A model generated the notes under the pieces. That model did no database searches, was not told where the DNA came from, and saw only the letters and a program-made list of their open reading frames with translations. This document shows, one piece after another, positions 6,890 through 16,280 of a stretch of DNA of 64,000 bases. Origin of the DNA: Permianibacter fluminis (GTDB taxonomy: Bacteria > Pseudomonadota > Gammaproteobacteria > Enterobacterales > Permianibacteraceae); assembly GCF_013179735.1 (NCBI RefSeq), contig NZ_JABMEG010000001.1, forward strand, positions 2,790,001 through 2,854,000, in the 5' to 3' direction. Each line of letters opens with the position of its first letter. The stretch's first letter is position 1. Both the position numbers and the translations under genes were made by a program.

Positions 6890-8896
6890 GTGGTTAGCAG
6901 CATTCAGCAATTTCAGGTTCCGGTTCGACTACGAGGGGTGGCGTTCAGAGTACTGGCATTCATCGCCATTGCGACGGCGCTCCGACTGGTGCTGTTCTTT
7001 ACCCACCTCGACCAGTTCAATCTGCCGATCACTCAGTTCTTCAAGAGCATGCTGACCGGACTTCGCTTTGATGTCGCTGTTGCGCTGTTGGTCGTGCTGC
7101 CTTACGCCTTGTCGATCTTACTGCTGCCAGCACGGCCAGCGCCTGCACGCTGGCGGCTGGGTCTACGCCAATTTGCCAACTTTGTGTTTCTGTTCGTGGT
7201 GTTGTATCTGACGGTGGTTGAGTTCTTCTTCTTCGACGAATTCAATGCCCGTTTCAATTTTGTCGCCGTCGATTACCTGCTGTTTCCCCATGAAGTGTTC
7301 GTCAACATATGGGATAGCTATCCCGTTGGCTGGGCACTGCTGCTGACGACTGTGGTGACCTACCTGCTGCATCGAGTGAGCTGGCCGACGCTGCTTCAGG
7401 CCTGGCGGAGCCCTTTGGTGCCGCGGCAGCGCGCGATCTGGCTAGGTTGCTATCTGATGCTGGCTGGCGCCGCGTTCTTTTCCATCAACATCAGTACCGC
7501 ACAGATCTCGTCCAATAGGGTCGCCAATGAGCTGGCCCTGAATGGCTACTACAGTTTCGGCTACTCGTTCGTCAGTAACGAAGTGAACTTCCGCGACAAT
7601 TACCGGCACTTGTCCGAGGCAGAGGCGCTCGAACGGACGCGCAACCAAATTGCCTTGCCACACGACGAATGGCTGAACAACGGCATGTCGGTTGACCGAC
7701 ATATCACCGTCAACGGTCAGCCGCGTCCCTTGAATGTCGTGCTCATTTTGGAAGAGAGTTTTGGCTCGGAGTTTAGCGGCTTGCTGCACCCTGAGCAGGG
7801 CGCCGGCGTCACACCGGAGTTCGACAAAGTCGCCAAACAAAGCCTGCTGTACAGCCATATCTACGCCAGCGGCAATCGGACAGTGCGGGCGTTGGAGGCC
7901 ACGCTAACCAGCTTCGTGCCAATTCCGGGACAGTCCATTGTCAAACGGCCGGGCGGCGAAAATGTTTTCTCGTTACCGGCATTACTGAAAGCGAAAGGCT
8001 ATCAGACCCGCTTCATTTACGGCGGCATGGGCTATTTCGACAATATGGCGCATTTTGCCCTGAGCAATGGATTTCAGTCGGCAGTTGATCAGACTGACTT
8101 CCAATCGGACGAAGTTTCCTTCACGACCATTTGGGGCGTCTGCGACGAGGATCTGTTCAATCGCTCGCTCAAGGAGCTGGATCAGCTCGCCACCCAATCG
8201 GAACCGTTCTTTACCACCATCCTAACGGTATCCAACCACAAACCGTATTTGTATCCCGAAGGTCGGATTGCTGAGGACCCCAAGCTGCAACGCCGGCGTC
8301 ACGCTGTCAAGTATGCCGATTTTGCGCTCGGCAAATTCCTGCATGACGCTCAGCAGCATGCGTGGTTCGACAATACGCTGTTCGTGATGCTGGGAGATCA
8401 CGGTGCTCGCGTTTATGGTGAGCAGGAAATTCCGATTTCGTCCTACGAAATTCCGGTTGCATTCTATGCGCCAAAACACATCGCGCCCGCACAGGATGAC
8501 CGACTCGGCGCCCAGATTGATATCGCGCCAACGATCATGGGCCTGCTCAATCTGGATTATAACAGCGCGTTCTTTGGCCGGGATTTGGCGCGCATCGACG
8601 ATACCAATCGCTATGCCTTGCTGTCGCACAACCGCGATGTGGCATTGCTGCGCGACAGCATGATGGTGGTGCTCGGAATTAAAGGCAGTGCCCATTTGTG
8701 GCAGGTGCTCAATCGCGAAGGAGAGACGACGCAGCTACCGCTAAACGACGGCAACACCTTGTTGCGTGACACCATCGCGATGTATCAGACCGGCTATGAA
8801 CTGTTCAGTCTCGGTCATTGGCGACCGTTGCCCCAGGTAGCACTCGCACCGGGGCAAATGCAGGTGCACACCACGCTTGCGGCAACCAGCCAATGA
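6890..8896 (+). CDS. LTA-synthase-like sulfatase-fold phosphotransferase (membrane)
   Basis: 668 codons from a GTG start. Five hydrophobic helices fill about residues 15-200, followed by a periplasmic sulfatase/alkaline-phosphatase-fold domain. Metal and catalytic signatures are visible: LILEESFGSEF (first metal ligand), GNRTVRALE with the candidate Thr nucleophile, and MLGDHGARVYGE (Asp-His metal ligands). This is the layout of LtaS and OpgB (MdoB), which move glycerophosphate from phosphatidylglycerol onto an envelope acceptor. A Gram-negative would more likely decorate periplasmic glucans or a lipid than make lipoteichoic acid; the acceptor is unknown. The stop overlaps the next start by four bases. 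Confidence 0.85.
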   Translation: MVSSIQQFQVPVRLRGVAFRVLAFIAIATALRLVLFFTHLDQFNLPITQFFKSMLTGLRFDVAVALLVVLPYALSILLLPARPAPARWRLGLRQFANFVFLFVVLYLTVVEFFFFDEFNARFNFVAVDYLLFPHEVFVNIWDSYPVGWALLLTTVVTYLLHRVSWPTLLQAWRSPLVPRQRAIWLGCYLMLAGAAFFSINISTAQISSNRVANELALNGYYSFGYSFVSNEVNFRDNYRHLSEAEALERTRNQIALPHDEWLNNGMSVDRHITVNGQPRPLNVVLILEESFGSEFSGLLHPEQGAGVTPEFDKVAKQSLLYSHIYASGNRTVRALEATLTSFVPIPGQSIVKRPGGENVFSLPALLKAKGYQTRFIYGGMGYFDNMAHFALSNGFQSAVDQTDFQSDEVSFTTIWGVCDEDLFNRSLKELDQLATQSEPFFTTILTVSNHKPYLYPEGRIAEDPKLQRRRHAVKYADFALGKFLHDAQQHAWFDNTLFVMLGDHGARVYGEQEIPISSYEIPVAFYAPKHIAPAQDDRLGAQIDIAPTIMGLLNLDYNSAFFGRDLARIDDTNRYALLSHNRDVALLRDSMMVVLGIKGSAHLWQVLNREGETTQLPLNDGNTLLRDTIAMYQTGYELFSLGHWRPLPQVALAPGQMQVHTTLAATSQ

Positions 8897-10632
8897 CGGC
8901 CTGCCTCAATCTGTCGTGCTACCGCAATCGCGGTGGTGCTTGTGTCATGCCCGCCGCATTGCTGCTTTCGCTGCTAGCGCTAGCAAGGCCGGTCGCTGCG
9001 GAAGACGTGCTTCTGGCACATGGCTGTGTGGTCGCCCCGGCAACGGATCCGGAGCAAGCGGCACGCTGGGAAAGCGAAGGCCTGCCGGTGGGTAACGTCG
9101 ATATCAACATGGCGCCGATTTTCGACGAAGCCAATCCGGATGAAAACAATTGGCTGTTTCGCGGGATCAACGCCATTCACATCGATACCGATCCGGATGT
9201 GGTCCGCGAGGACTTGCTGTTTCAGGAAGGCGAGCCGTTCTCCGCGCAAAAGCTGGAGGAGTCCGAGCGCGTGCTGAGAACGCGGGGCTATCTGCGCAAT
9301 CCCCGCATCGTTCCAGTCGGCGACTGCGCCGAGAAGGTGGACTTGCAGGTGCAGGCCAGAGAAGTGTGGACTTTGGTGCCCGAGCTTGGCTACGCCCACA
9401 AGGGCGGGCAAACCACGACGCGGTTCGGCATCAAAGACAAGAATTTTCTCGGTACTGGCAAGTCGGTCGCGTTCCAGCACGAAAACGATCCGGAGCGATC
9501 CAGTGATGTGCTGTCCTACAAGGACGTCAACTTCACCGATCTGCGCGCCATTCTTGACGTCGAATACGGTGATACCAGCGATGGTCAGTACTACCAGTTC
9601 GATCTCGGTCGGCCGTTCTTCTCACTGGATACCGAATGGTCGGCCGGCGCCCATGCGTTCGACTCAACGCGGATTGACTCCGTCTATGTGGCGGGTGATG
9701 TCATTCAAGAGTTTCAACAACATGAGCAGAACTATGAACTCTCGTATGGCTGGTCTGAGGGACTGGTAGCCGGTGCCACGTCACGCTGGCGGGTCGGGGT
9801 GCATGCGGAGCAGCACACGTTTGATCGTTCACCCGACACCGTGGCGCTGCCGCCATTGCCGCTGAACCGAGAACTGCAGTATCCCTGGGTCGGCTATCAG
9901 TACATCGACGACCAGTTCATCACGGCACGCAATGTCAACCAAATTGGCATCGTTGAGGATCTAAATACCGGCTGGGACGTGGACGTGCGCCTGGGCTATG
10001 CCAAGGCCTCCGCGTTGACTGCCGAACCGTTGTCACAGGTGACAGCCTTCAATGACACCGCAGTCATGATGTCAATCACGGCTCGCCGAAACCTCTTGTT
10101 CTCTGACGACAAAATCTTCGGTTTTTCATTTGGCTTCGATGGCCAGTACCAGGACAGCGGTTTGCAAAACTCGGTCGCCGATCTGCTGGCGCAATACCAT
10201 CACGGCGATTTCAGCACGCACCAGTTCTATGCCGGTCTGCAGCTGAGTCAAGGCTGGAACTTGCCTGTCGATCGCTTGCTGTATCTCGGCGGAGACAATG
10301 GTCTACGGGGTTATCCCCGCAATTATCAAGCAGGTGATCAGCGCGCGCTGTTGACTCTGGAAGAGCGATTTTATCTGAAGGAAGAGTGGCTCAGCCTCGC
10401 TGATGTCGGTGCCGCCGTGTTCTATGACGTTGGCCGTGCGACCGGATTGTCAGATCAACCCAACGAGTGGTTGCAGGACATTGGCTTTGGCTTGCGCCTG
10501 TCACCCACGCGCACCGGAGCACATCGCAGCGGCCGCAACTCGGTCCTGCATCTGGATGTTGCGGTGCCGTTGGGTGCGCCATCGGATGTCGGTCGCTGGC
10601 AATGGCTGGTGCAAGTCAAAGAGAGCTTTTGA
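8893..10632 (+). CDS. Omp85-family outer membrane barrel with POTRA-like region
   Basis: 579 residues starting at an ATG that overlaps the upstream TGA. A signal peptide (ALLLSLLALARPVAAEDV) ends near residue 36. A region of about 80 residues after it (WLFRGINAIHIDTDPDV, LEESERVLRTRGYLRNPRI) matches a POTRA domain, and the rest is a 16-strand-type barrel with the Omp85 signature GGDNGLRGYP in the lumen-loop position and a terminal Phe (VQVKESF). With one POTRA it is shorter than BamA or TamA. The operon position beside a periplasmic phosphotransferase suggests transport or insertion of an envelope lipid or protein, but this is inference. Confidence 0.85.
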   Translation: MTACLNLSCYRNRGGACVMPAALLLSLLALARPVAAEDVLLAHGCVVAPATDPEQAARWESEGLPVGNVDINMAPIFDEANPDENNWLFRGINAIHIDTDPDVVREDLLFQEGEPFSAQKLEESERVLRTRGYLRNPRIVPVGDCAEKVDLQVQAREVWTLVPELGYAHKGGQTTTRFGIKDKNFLGTGKSVAFQHENDPERSSDVLSYKDVNFTDLRAILDVEYGDTSDGQYYQFDLGRPFFSLDTEWSAGAHAFDSTRIDSVYVAGDVIQEFQQHEQNYELSYGWSEGLVAGATSRWRVGVHAEQHTFDRSPDTVALPPLPLNRELQYPWVGYQYIDDQFITARNVNQIGIVEDLNTGWDVDVRLGYAKASALTAEPLSQVTAFNDTAVMMSITARRNLLFSDDKIFGFSFGFDGQYQDSGLQNSVADLLAQYHHGDFSTHQFYAGLQLSQGWNLPVDRLLYLGGDNGLRGYPRNYQAGDQRALLTLEERFYLKEEWLSLADVGAAVFYDVGRATGLSDQPNEWLQDIGFGLRLSPTRTGAHRSGRNSVLHLDVAVPLGAPSDVGRWQWLVQVKESF

Positions 10633-10749
10633 GCGTGGCTGGTTTGATGGCGTGGCCGCTGAGTCGCCGGAGTGCCTGCCGTCAGCACCGACGGGCAGCG
10701 CGATCTGCTGACGCAGCTATGACACGACCCATCACTGCGTGAGGATCTC

Positions 10750-11529
10750 ATGACCAACTCGGCATTGCCCCGAGGTTCATTCAGTCGAGTTGGCGCGCAT
10801 TACCGCGCGCTGCTGCTGATCACCATGTTGCTAACCGGCTGTACCACATTGCCCGATGCTGCCCGTTGGCAAGAAACGGCCTGGCACAGTGCCAACGATC
10901 CCGCCGTTTGGGCGCCATTGCTCGCGGCCGTTGTAGTGCTGCCCTATGACAACGACATGTCGACCAAGGCCAGCACGGACACGCCGCTGTTTGGCAGCAA
11001 AGAGTCCGCCAAGCGCTATAGCAATCGCACGCAAGACGGACTGATAGCACTGGCCATTGCCAGTGCCGCCGGTTGCGCGTTGACCGATGAAACCGACGAT
11101 GCCGGTTCACATCAGGCGGCGGCCACCGCATTCGGCTTGCTTGGTTCGGGTGCAGCGTCAAGTCTGCTGAAATTAACGACCAATCGGGAACGCCCGGATC
11201 ACGGTAGCCATAACGCCTTTCCCTCCGGGCATGCAAGCTCGGCGTTCGCGTCCGCCAGCCTGATCAGCGCCACCCTGCGCCACTGCGGTTGGCTCGACCG
11301 ACAGCACTGGCTGGCCGATACGCTGTTGTATGGCTCCGCTACGGCCGTCAGCTGGGCCCGTGTCGAAGCCGGCGTGCATTACCCCAGCGACGTGCTGGCC
11401 GGCGCTGCATTGGGCAATTTTTTTGCCCGCTGGGCCAGTCAGCTGTGGCTCGGTGACGACGGTCACAACAGCGTGCTGGTGAGGCCAGATGAACACGGCT
11501 TGGTGCTGCAGTGGAGCTATCACTTTTGA
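10750..11529 (+). CDS. PAP2-family phosphatase, predicted lipoprotein
   Basis: 259 residues. The N-terminus has a lipobox (LLITMLLTGCTTL), so the protein is probably lipid-anchored in the periplasm. The three PAP2 catalytic motifs are present: K-L-T-T-N-R-E-R-P, then FPSGHASSAF, then ARVEAGVHYPSDVLAG, giving the Arg, His and Asp needed for dephosphorylating lipid phosphates such as phosphatidate or undecaprenyl pyrophosphate. It ends in WSYHF, an aromatic C-terminus. It lies between the intact Omp85 gene and a decayed copy of that gene's 3' end. Substrate unknown. Confidence 0.88.
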   Translation: MTNSALPRGSFSRVGAHYRALLLITMLLTGCTTLPDAARWQETAWHSANDPAVWAPLLAAVVVLPYDNDMSTKASTDTPLFGSKESAKRYSNRTQDGLIALAIASAAGCALTDETDDAGSHQAAATAFGLLGSGAASSLLKLTTNRERPDHGSHNAFPSGHASSAFASASLISATLRHCGWLDRQHWLADTLLYGSATAVSWARVEAGVHYPSDVLAGAALGNFFARWASQLWLGDDGHNSVLVRPDEHGLVLQWSYHF

Positions 11530-11582
11530 CGCAGCGAATGATTGGCTGCGTAACCGGGTTAGCAGGTTTCCCCAACGGATGC

Positions 11583-11725
11583 ATGGGCTTTGGCTTGCGT
11601 CTGTTGCCCACTCGCACCGGAGCGGCCGCAACTCGGTTTTGTTTCTGGATGTGGCCGTGTCGATTGGCGCGCCCTCTGATGTGGGTCGCCGGCACTGGCT
11701 GGTGCAAGTGAAAGAGAACCTCTAA
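11583..11725 (+). pseudogene. Decayed copy of the 3' end of the neighbouring Omp85 gene
   Basis: Aligned by eye with 10482-10632, about four in five positions are identical, from GGCTTTGGCTTGCG through GGCTGGTGCAAGT and to the stop (TGA there, TAA here). A ten-base deletion after GCACCGGAGC shifts the frame, so the first part reads GFGLRLLPTRTG and the rest SGRNSVLFLDVAV through LVQVKENL in another frame. No upstream barrel sequence survives. The TAA ends two bases before the next gene, whose ribosome-binding site (AAAGAGAA) lies inside the remnant. Confidence 0.85.
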
Positions 11726-11727
11726 CC

Positions 11728-12708
11728 ATGCGTGCTTCAACACTGCTTATCGCGCGCCGGCTCGCGATAGCTTTGCTGGCTTTTTTTCTGCTGCTCGTTG
11801 GTGCGTTTGTCTATTTAGGGCAAACTCCACCGGGCAAACTATCCAATGATTTTGAGCAGCCCGAGCGCATTAGTTTTCTGGCTATCGGCGACCAAGGGAG
11901 TGGGCAGCTGCCGCAGCGTCGCGTCGCCGCCGCCATGGCGGATGCCGCCGAAGCCGACCCTAACGTCCGATTTTGTTTGCTACTCGGCGACAACTTCTAC
12001 GGGCACGGTGTGACATCCGTTACCGATTGGCAATGGCGCTGGAAATTTGAGTCGGTGTATTCGGCAGTCGCCTTGTGGACGTTGCCGTTTTACTCGGTGC
12101 TGGGCAATCACGATTATCTGGGCAATGTGCAAGCGCAGTTGGATTACAGCCAGCAGGGACAAGGTAGCAATCGTTTTCGGCTACCGGCACGACAATACAT
12201 TCGTGATTTCGGCCAAGCTGCCGGTCGACCTTTAGTCCGAATTGCCTTCATCGATACCAATGACACTGCCAACGACTTTGCCGCGGCTCGAGCGCTGATC
12301 AAGCAAGCGTTCTCGGCGACGCCGTCCGAGCCGCTGTGGCGGATCGTGGTAGCACATCACCCGATACGGACATTCGGCCGTTATCGCGATGATACGGAGC
12401 TACGTAAAGCACTTCTGCCGGACTTGATTGCGGCGAAAGTCCAACTCTACCTCTCGGGTCACGACCACAACCTGCAGCTAATCGCAGCACCCAATGAGCC
12501 CGTCTTTGCGATCAGCGGTGGCGGTGGCGCCGGGCTGTATCCGAAAACGGGCGCCGACACGTCGCTGCGCTACTTCAATGCCGCTCATGGCTACCTGAAG
12601 GTCGACGTCTCTGCGAGCGGCATTCACTTGGGCCTGCATCCCCTGAGTGGCGAGCCCGCTTACGACTTTGCTATTCCGCGGGCGGATGCCCATGCGGGCA
12701 ACTACTGA
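11728..12708 (+). CDS. Tartrate-resistant acid-phosphatase-like metallophosphatase
   Basis: 326 residues with an N-terminal membrane anchor or signal (about 9-30). The calcineurin-like metal-binding blocks appear in order: IGDQGSG, LLGDNFYGHG, VLGNHDYLGN, VVAHHPIRTF and LSGHDHNLQL, which together give the two-metal site of purple acid phosphatases; the block spacing matches the ACP5 subgroup. The protein probably removes phosphate from an envelope or extracytoplasmic substrate. It starts two bases after the Omp85 remnant and is followed by the COG4705 gene, so it likely belongs to the same transcript. Confidence 0.88.
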   Translation: MRASTLLIARRLAIALLAFFLLLVGAFVYLGQTPPGKLSNDFEQPERISFLAIGDQGSGQLPQRRVAAAMADAAEADPNVRFCLLLGDNFYGHGVTSVTDWQWRWKFESVYSAVALWTLPFYSVLGNHDYLGNVQAQLDYSQQGQGSNRFRLPARQYIRDFGQAAGRPLVRIAFIDTNDTANDFAAARALIKQAFSATPSEPLWRIVVAHHPIRTFGRYRDDTELRKALLPDLIAAKVQLYLSGHDHNLQLIAAPNEPVFAISGGGGAGLYPKTGADTSLRYFNAAHGYLKVDVSASGIHLGLHPLSGEPAYDFAIPRADAHAGNY

Positions 12709-12796
12709 ACGAGAACGAGAGGTCTGCGTGCGGCGCCGCCCGTTCGCTACCGCACTCAATGAATCATTGCTTGCAAGAACAAATAGGAGAAATGAC

Positions 12797-13582
12797 GTGT
12801 CAGCCACAATAAACCCGGCAATCACGCCGCGCGAACTGCTGAATAAGGTGCCGGAAGTCACGATTTACTTCTGGATCATCAAAATCATGGCCACAACCGT
12901 CGGCGAAACGGGCGCCGACTTTCTGATTTTCAACCTGCGGTTCGGGCTAGAAAACACCTCTTACTTGATGAGCGCACTGCTTGCTGTCGTCGTCCTGTCG
13001 CAAATTCTGGTCAAGCAATACATTCCGTGGCTCTACTGGCTGGCGGTGGTCATGGTCAGTATCGTTGGCACTCTCATTACCGACAATCTCACCGACAATT
13101 TTGCGGTCCGGCTGGAGGTCACCACCGTCGTCTTCAGTCTTGCCCTGATCGCGACTTTCGCCACGTGGTATGTCAGTCAACGCACGCTGTCGATTCAAAC
13201 CATCTTCACCACCAAGCGAGAGAGCTTCTATTGGTTGGCGATTCTGTTGACGTTTGCCCTCGGTACCGCTGCCGGTGATTTGGCCTCGGAAAGCTGGCGG
13301 TTGGGCTATGGCGTGGCCGGACTGATATTTGCCGGGCTTATCGCGGTCACCGTCATTGCGCACTTCGTCTTCAAGATCAATTCGGTGCTGACGTTTTGGC
13401 TCGCTTACATTCTGACGAGACCACTCGGCGCCTCCATTGGTGATTTTCTATCACAACCCCGAAGCAATGGTGGCTTAGGGTTTGGCACCATTTACACCAG
13501 CGCCGTCTTTCTCCTCGTGATCGTGGCGCTCGTCGGTTATTTAACGGTCAAGCAACGCCAGCTGGCTGTCGAACATGGATAG
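12797..13582 (+). CDS. COG4705-like multi-helix membrane protein
   Basis: 261 codons from a GTG start with AGGAGA six bases upstream; a longer frame from 12647 would overlap the preceding gene and is rejected. The N-terminus LLNKVPEVTIYFWIIKIMATTVGETGADF and the later LTFWLAYILTRPLGASIGDF are the repeated hallmark segments of COG4705 proteins, which hold two similar halves of about four helices. Eight hydrophobic helices are visible. Function is unestablished. The gene closes the run of envelope genes and ends 11 bases before the convergent MFS gene. Confidence 0.8.
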   Translation: MSATINPAITPRELLNKVPEVTIYFWIIKIMATTVGETGADFLIFNLRFGLENTSYLMSALLAVVVLSQILVKQYIPWLYWLAVVMVSIVGTLITDNLTDNFAVRLEVTTVVFSLALIATFATWYVSQRTLSIQTIFTTKRESFYWLAILLTFALGTAAGDLASESWRLGYGVAGLIFAGLIAVTVIAHFVFKINSVLTFWLAYILTRPLGASIGDFLSQPRSNGGLGFGTIYTSAVFLLVIVALVGYLTVKQRQLAVEHG

Positions 13583-13593
13583 ACGTTGTTGAG

Positions 13594-14802
13594 CTAGTCG
13601 ATATGGCGACCATTGAATGGGATTCGACCCAGCGCAACCAATGTCACGGCGCTTAACAAAGCTCCCGCATAGAACGTAAAGGCAGCTCCCACGTGATCCC
13701 ATAGCAGTCCGGCCAGGACACTGGCAATGAGCATGGCGATGCCGCTGACCAGATTGAAACAGCCAAAGGCCGTGCCGCGCAGATCCGCGGGTGCGGTATC
13801 CGCAATTATGGTCGCCAGCAAACCTTGCGTGATACCCATGTGAGCGCCCCACAGCGCGACGCCGAGCAATACGGTGCCGCAATGCACGCTCGTAGCGAGC
13901 ACCAAATCGGAGGCGATCAGGACGACTAACCCCCACGCCAGCAAGGTGCCATGACTCACGCGATCGGACAGCTTTCCAAACGGATAGCTCGACGCGGCGT
14001 AGACCACATTCATGGCGACCATGACCAGCGGTACCAGTGCAGTGGCCATACCGCTTTGCTGGGCGCGCAAAACCAAAAAAGCCTCACTGAAGCGGGCCAA
14101 GGTGAAGAGCGCGCCAATACCGACCACCCACCAATAGCGATGGTCAAGCCGTTGCAGGTTTTCTCGTCGGATCGGGTTGCTGCGTTTGCCTTCCTGATGA
14201 CGCGCGGGTTCGCGTACGCCGAACCCGAGCAGCGCCACGGCGAGCATGGCCGGGATCACTGCGACCCAGAAGACTTTGCGGAAGTCGTTGGCCCATAGCA
14301 GCATCAGGGCGACGGCGAGCAGCGGGCCAACAAAGGCACCGACCGTATCCAGTGACTGCCGCAGACCAAACGCCGCACCACGCATATGGGTGGGTGCAAT
14401 ATCCGCGACCAATGCGTCTCGTGGGGCGCCGCGAATACCTTTACCGACCCTGTCCAGCAACCGGGCAGTCAACACCAGGCCTGGCACCGTGGCCAAAGCA
14501 AACAGCGGTTTGGTGATGGCCGCCAAGGCATATCCGAACAGGGCTAGCCCTTTGCGCCGGCCCAGGTAATCACTCAAGGCGCCAGAAAACACTTTGACGA
14601 TCAGTGCGGTGGATTCCGCCAGCCCTTCAATAAGACCGATCGTGAGAGCACTCGCGCCGAGTGTGCCGACCAGAAACAGCGGCAGCAAACTGTGAATCAT
14701 CTCTGAGGAGATATCCATCAGCATGCTGACGAAGCCCAATACCCAAATCCCCGCCGGCAGGTGTCTCGGTGTCCTTCCGTTTTCTGACTCTCGCATGCTC
14801 AT
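13594..14802 (-). CDS. MFS transporter
   Basis: 402 codons from ATG 14802 (an upstream non-ATG start would add 15 residues; ATG 14796 is an alternative). Twelve hydrophobic helices are spread over the chain. The loop 2-3 signature appears as GALSDYLGRRKGLALFG and is partly repeated in the second half (YPFGKLSDRVSHGT), as expected for a major facilitator. The helix 4-5 region KGIRGAPRDALVADI is typical of a subgroup of uncharacterised drug/metabolite MFS proteins. Substrate unknown. It is the last ordinary chromosomal gene before the accessory region. Confidence 0.85.
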   Translation of the reverse strand: MSMRESENGRTPRHLPAGIWVLGFVSMLMDISSEMIHSLLPLFLVGTLGASALTIGLIEGLAESTALIVKVFSGALSDYLGRRKGLALFGYALAAITKPLFALATVPGLVLTARLLDRVGKGIRGAPRDALVADIAPTHMRGAAFGLRQSLDTVGAFVGPLLAVALMLLWANDFRKVFWVAVIPAMLAVALLGFGVREPARHQEGKRSNPIRRENLQRLDHRYWWVVGIGALFTLARFSEAFLVLRAQQSGMATALVPLVMVAMNVVYAASSYPFGKLSDRVSHGTLLAWGLVVLIASDLVLATSVHCGTVLLGVALWGAHMGITQGLLATIIADTAPADLRGTAFGCFNLVSGIAMLIASVLAGLLWDHVGAAFTFYAGALLSAVTLVALGRIPFNGRHID

Positions 14803-15415
14803 CACGTCCAGTTTTAGCTCGCTCAATGCCCTAATTTGCAAAATCAAAAGACGAGTTGTTTGGCTGCGACGCCAAAGTCTTACATAAGGTTCTTCCGGCC
14901 GCTGTACGCATGATTGGCTGTTCGGCCACGGTTGGCTAGCTAACCACCCCGCAGCGCAGTCAGCATTTGATTGCAGCTATCTCCGGTCGCCCTGTCACTG
15001 GTATCCGGTTTCGATCGTCATCGCTCGCCGGTCACGCTGGCAATTTGGCCCGGGCCTACAAAAAAACCAATTTTCTCGATTACTATCAAATGGATAGGGT
15101 ATTTTTTGCAATACTTAGCCACCTTTGACGGCAAGGCGGTCCAACGGCGACCGAACGGTTGGAACCTACAAATCGTTGGCGGTAAGTTCAGCCTGTGACT
15201 AGCCTCTGGCTATTTGTGCTGCCCATGTAACAAGTGAGCTCGACGATTCGCAACAACGGTAGTCAGAGAATCGCGGTTGGCATCTACTACCGGCACCGAA
15301 TCAAGCTGGTATCGCAGAGGTACCTAAGAGCTTGGCCGGAGGCAGTTGCTCGGATACCGACAACCCTTCTTCTATTACTTACGCTGTTAGGCACCATCAT
15401 TCTCAAGGGCTGACC
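14803..15415. other. 613-bp gap at the left edge of the accessory region
   Basis: No convincing gene was found. The part around 15050-15115 is markedly AT-rich (runs of A and T around a TTTTTTGCAATAC segment), unlike the flanks. Short open frames such as 14971-15198 lack a ribosome-binding site. No tRNA, integrase or direct repeat that would define an attachment site was recognised. Confidence 0.4.
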
Positions 15416-16072
15416 ATGAACTCATCTCAGGTAGCGGATCCCCAGGCGATCTGTGAAGACTTCCTTGTCAAAGGGAAACGCCACAACATTGAGCAAAGGA
15501 TTCTTGTTAGTGAGAATGTCGTCGCAGACCGACTGCTAGCCCGCGGGCTTGAACTAAAAGATGCCTACGATGAGTTGTACAACAAGCTCCATAGACATCC
15601 CAATGCACTCCAGGACTTTCTCAAGCTAATATTGAGCGCCACTGCATTTTGGAATCCTGCGGCGGCAAACATGTCACGTGCTGCGCGTGACGAGCTCGTG
15701 AAAATCAACGAGCAGATCGCGAAGAAAGCGGCCGATCTGGCAGCCCTGCTGGAACAGCGGTCAGTGCTAAACAATACGTCAGGTTTCTGGAGCGAAACAC
15801 ACTTCCATGTTGGCGATGTGATCAAAGCTGCATCCCGCCGCAACCAGCTATTTGACATCTACCTCAAAGAGCACCTAGATACCCTGATTGGCCGTTTTGA
15901 CCCTAAGTACTGGCCCACGCTGAGTGAGTTCCTGAATGAGCTGGCGACAAACGCCGAACAAGGGGATGTTGCAGCCACGGATCCGTTGACGGCAGCCGCC
16001 ACCCATGCGGCGCGACCGTCCCTAGCCGATTTCCTCAAGGCCTTGTTCGCATCCATAGAAGAGAACAGATAA
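15416..16072 (+). CDS. Unknown helical protein, perhaps prematurely stopped
   Basis: 218 codons from ATG 15416. The chain is mostly helical and polar, with a heptad-like region (ELVKINEQIAKKAADLAAL, then LEQRSV) that could form a coiled coil, and no signal peptide, membrane helix or known motif. After the TAA at 16070-16072 the same frame stays open for another 50 codons to 16225 and still reads like protein (RLPKDFRLTDRSLASLV, LEPDDMIDESYVKRL). Either a nonsense mutation shortened the gene or the extra segment is chance. Base composition is closer to AT than the housekeeping genes here. The next gene begins 56 bases after the second stop. Confidence 0.6.
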   Translation: MNSSQVADPQAICEDFLVKGKRHNIEQRILVSENVVADRLLARGLELKDAYDELYNKLHRHPNALQDFLKLILSATAFWNPAAANMSRAARDELVKINEQIAKKAADLAALLEQRSVLNNTSGFWSETHFHVGDVIKAASRRNQLFDIYLKEHLDTLIGRFDPKYWPTLSEFLNELATNAEQGDVAATDPLTAAATHAARPSLADFLKALFASIEENR

Positions 16073-16280
16073 GCCAACTTCGGACGACTCCCAAAAGACT
16101 TCAGGCTCACAGACAGATCGTTGGCTTCGCTAGTAAACTGCGCATTAGATCTGGAACCTGATGACATGATTGACGAGTCGTATGTGAAACGACTTCGTCA
16201 ACGTGAACGCAATGAAACCAAGTAAGTACACGCGGCAACATGTTGTTCAAGGGATTGCTTAATATCAAAAGGAATCACAG

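Noticed and set aside
14971-15198. Short open frame in the gap before the island
   Set aside because: No ribosome-binding site, no family resemblance, and a low-quality start.
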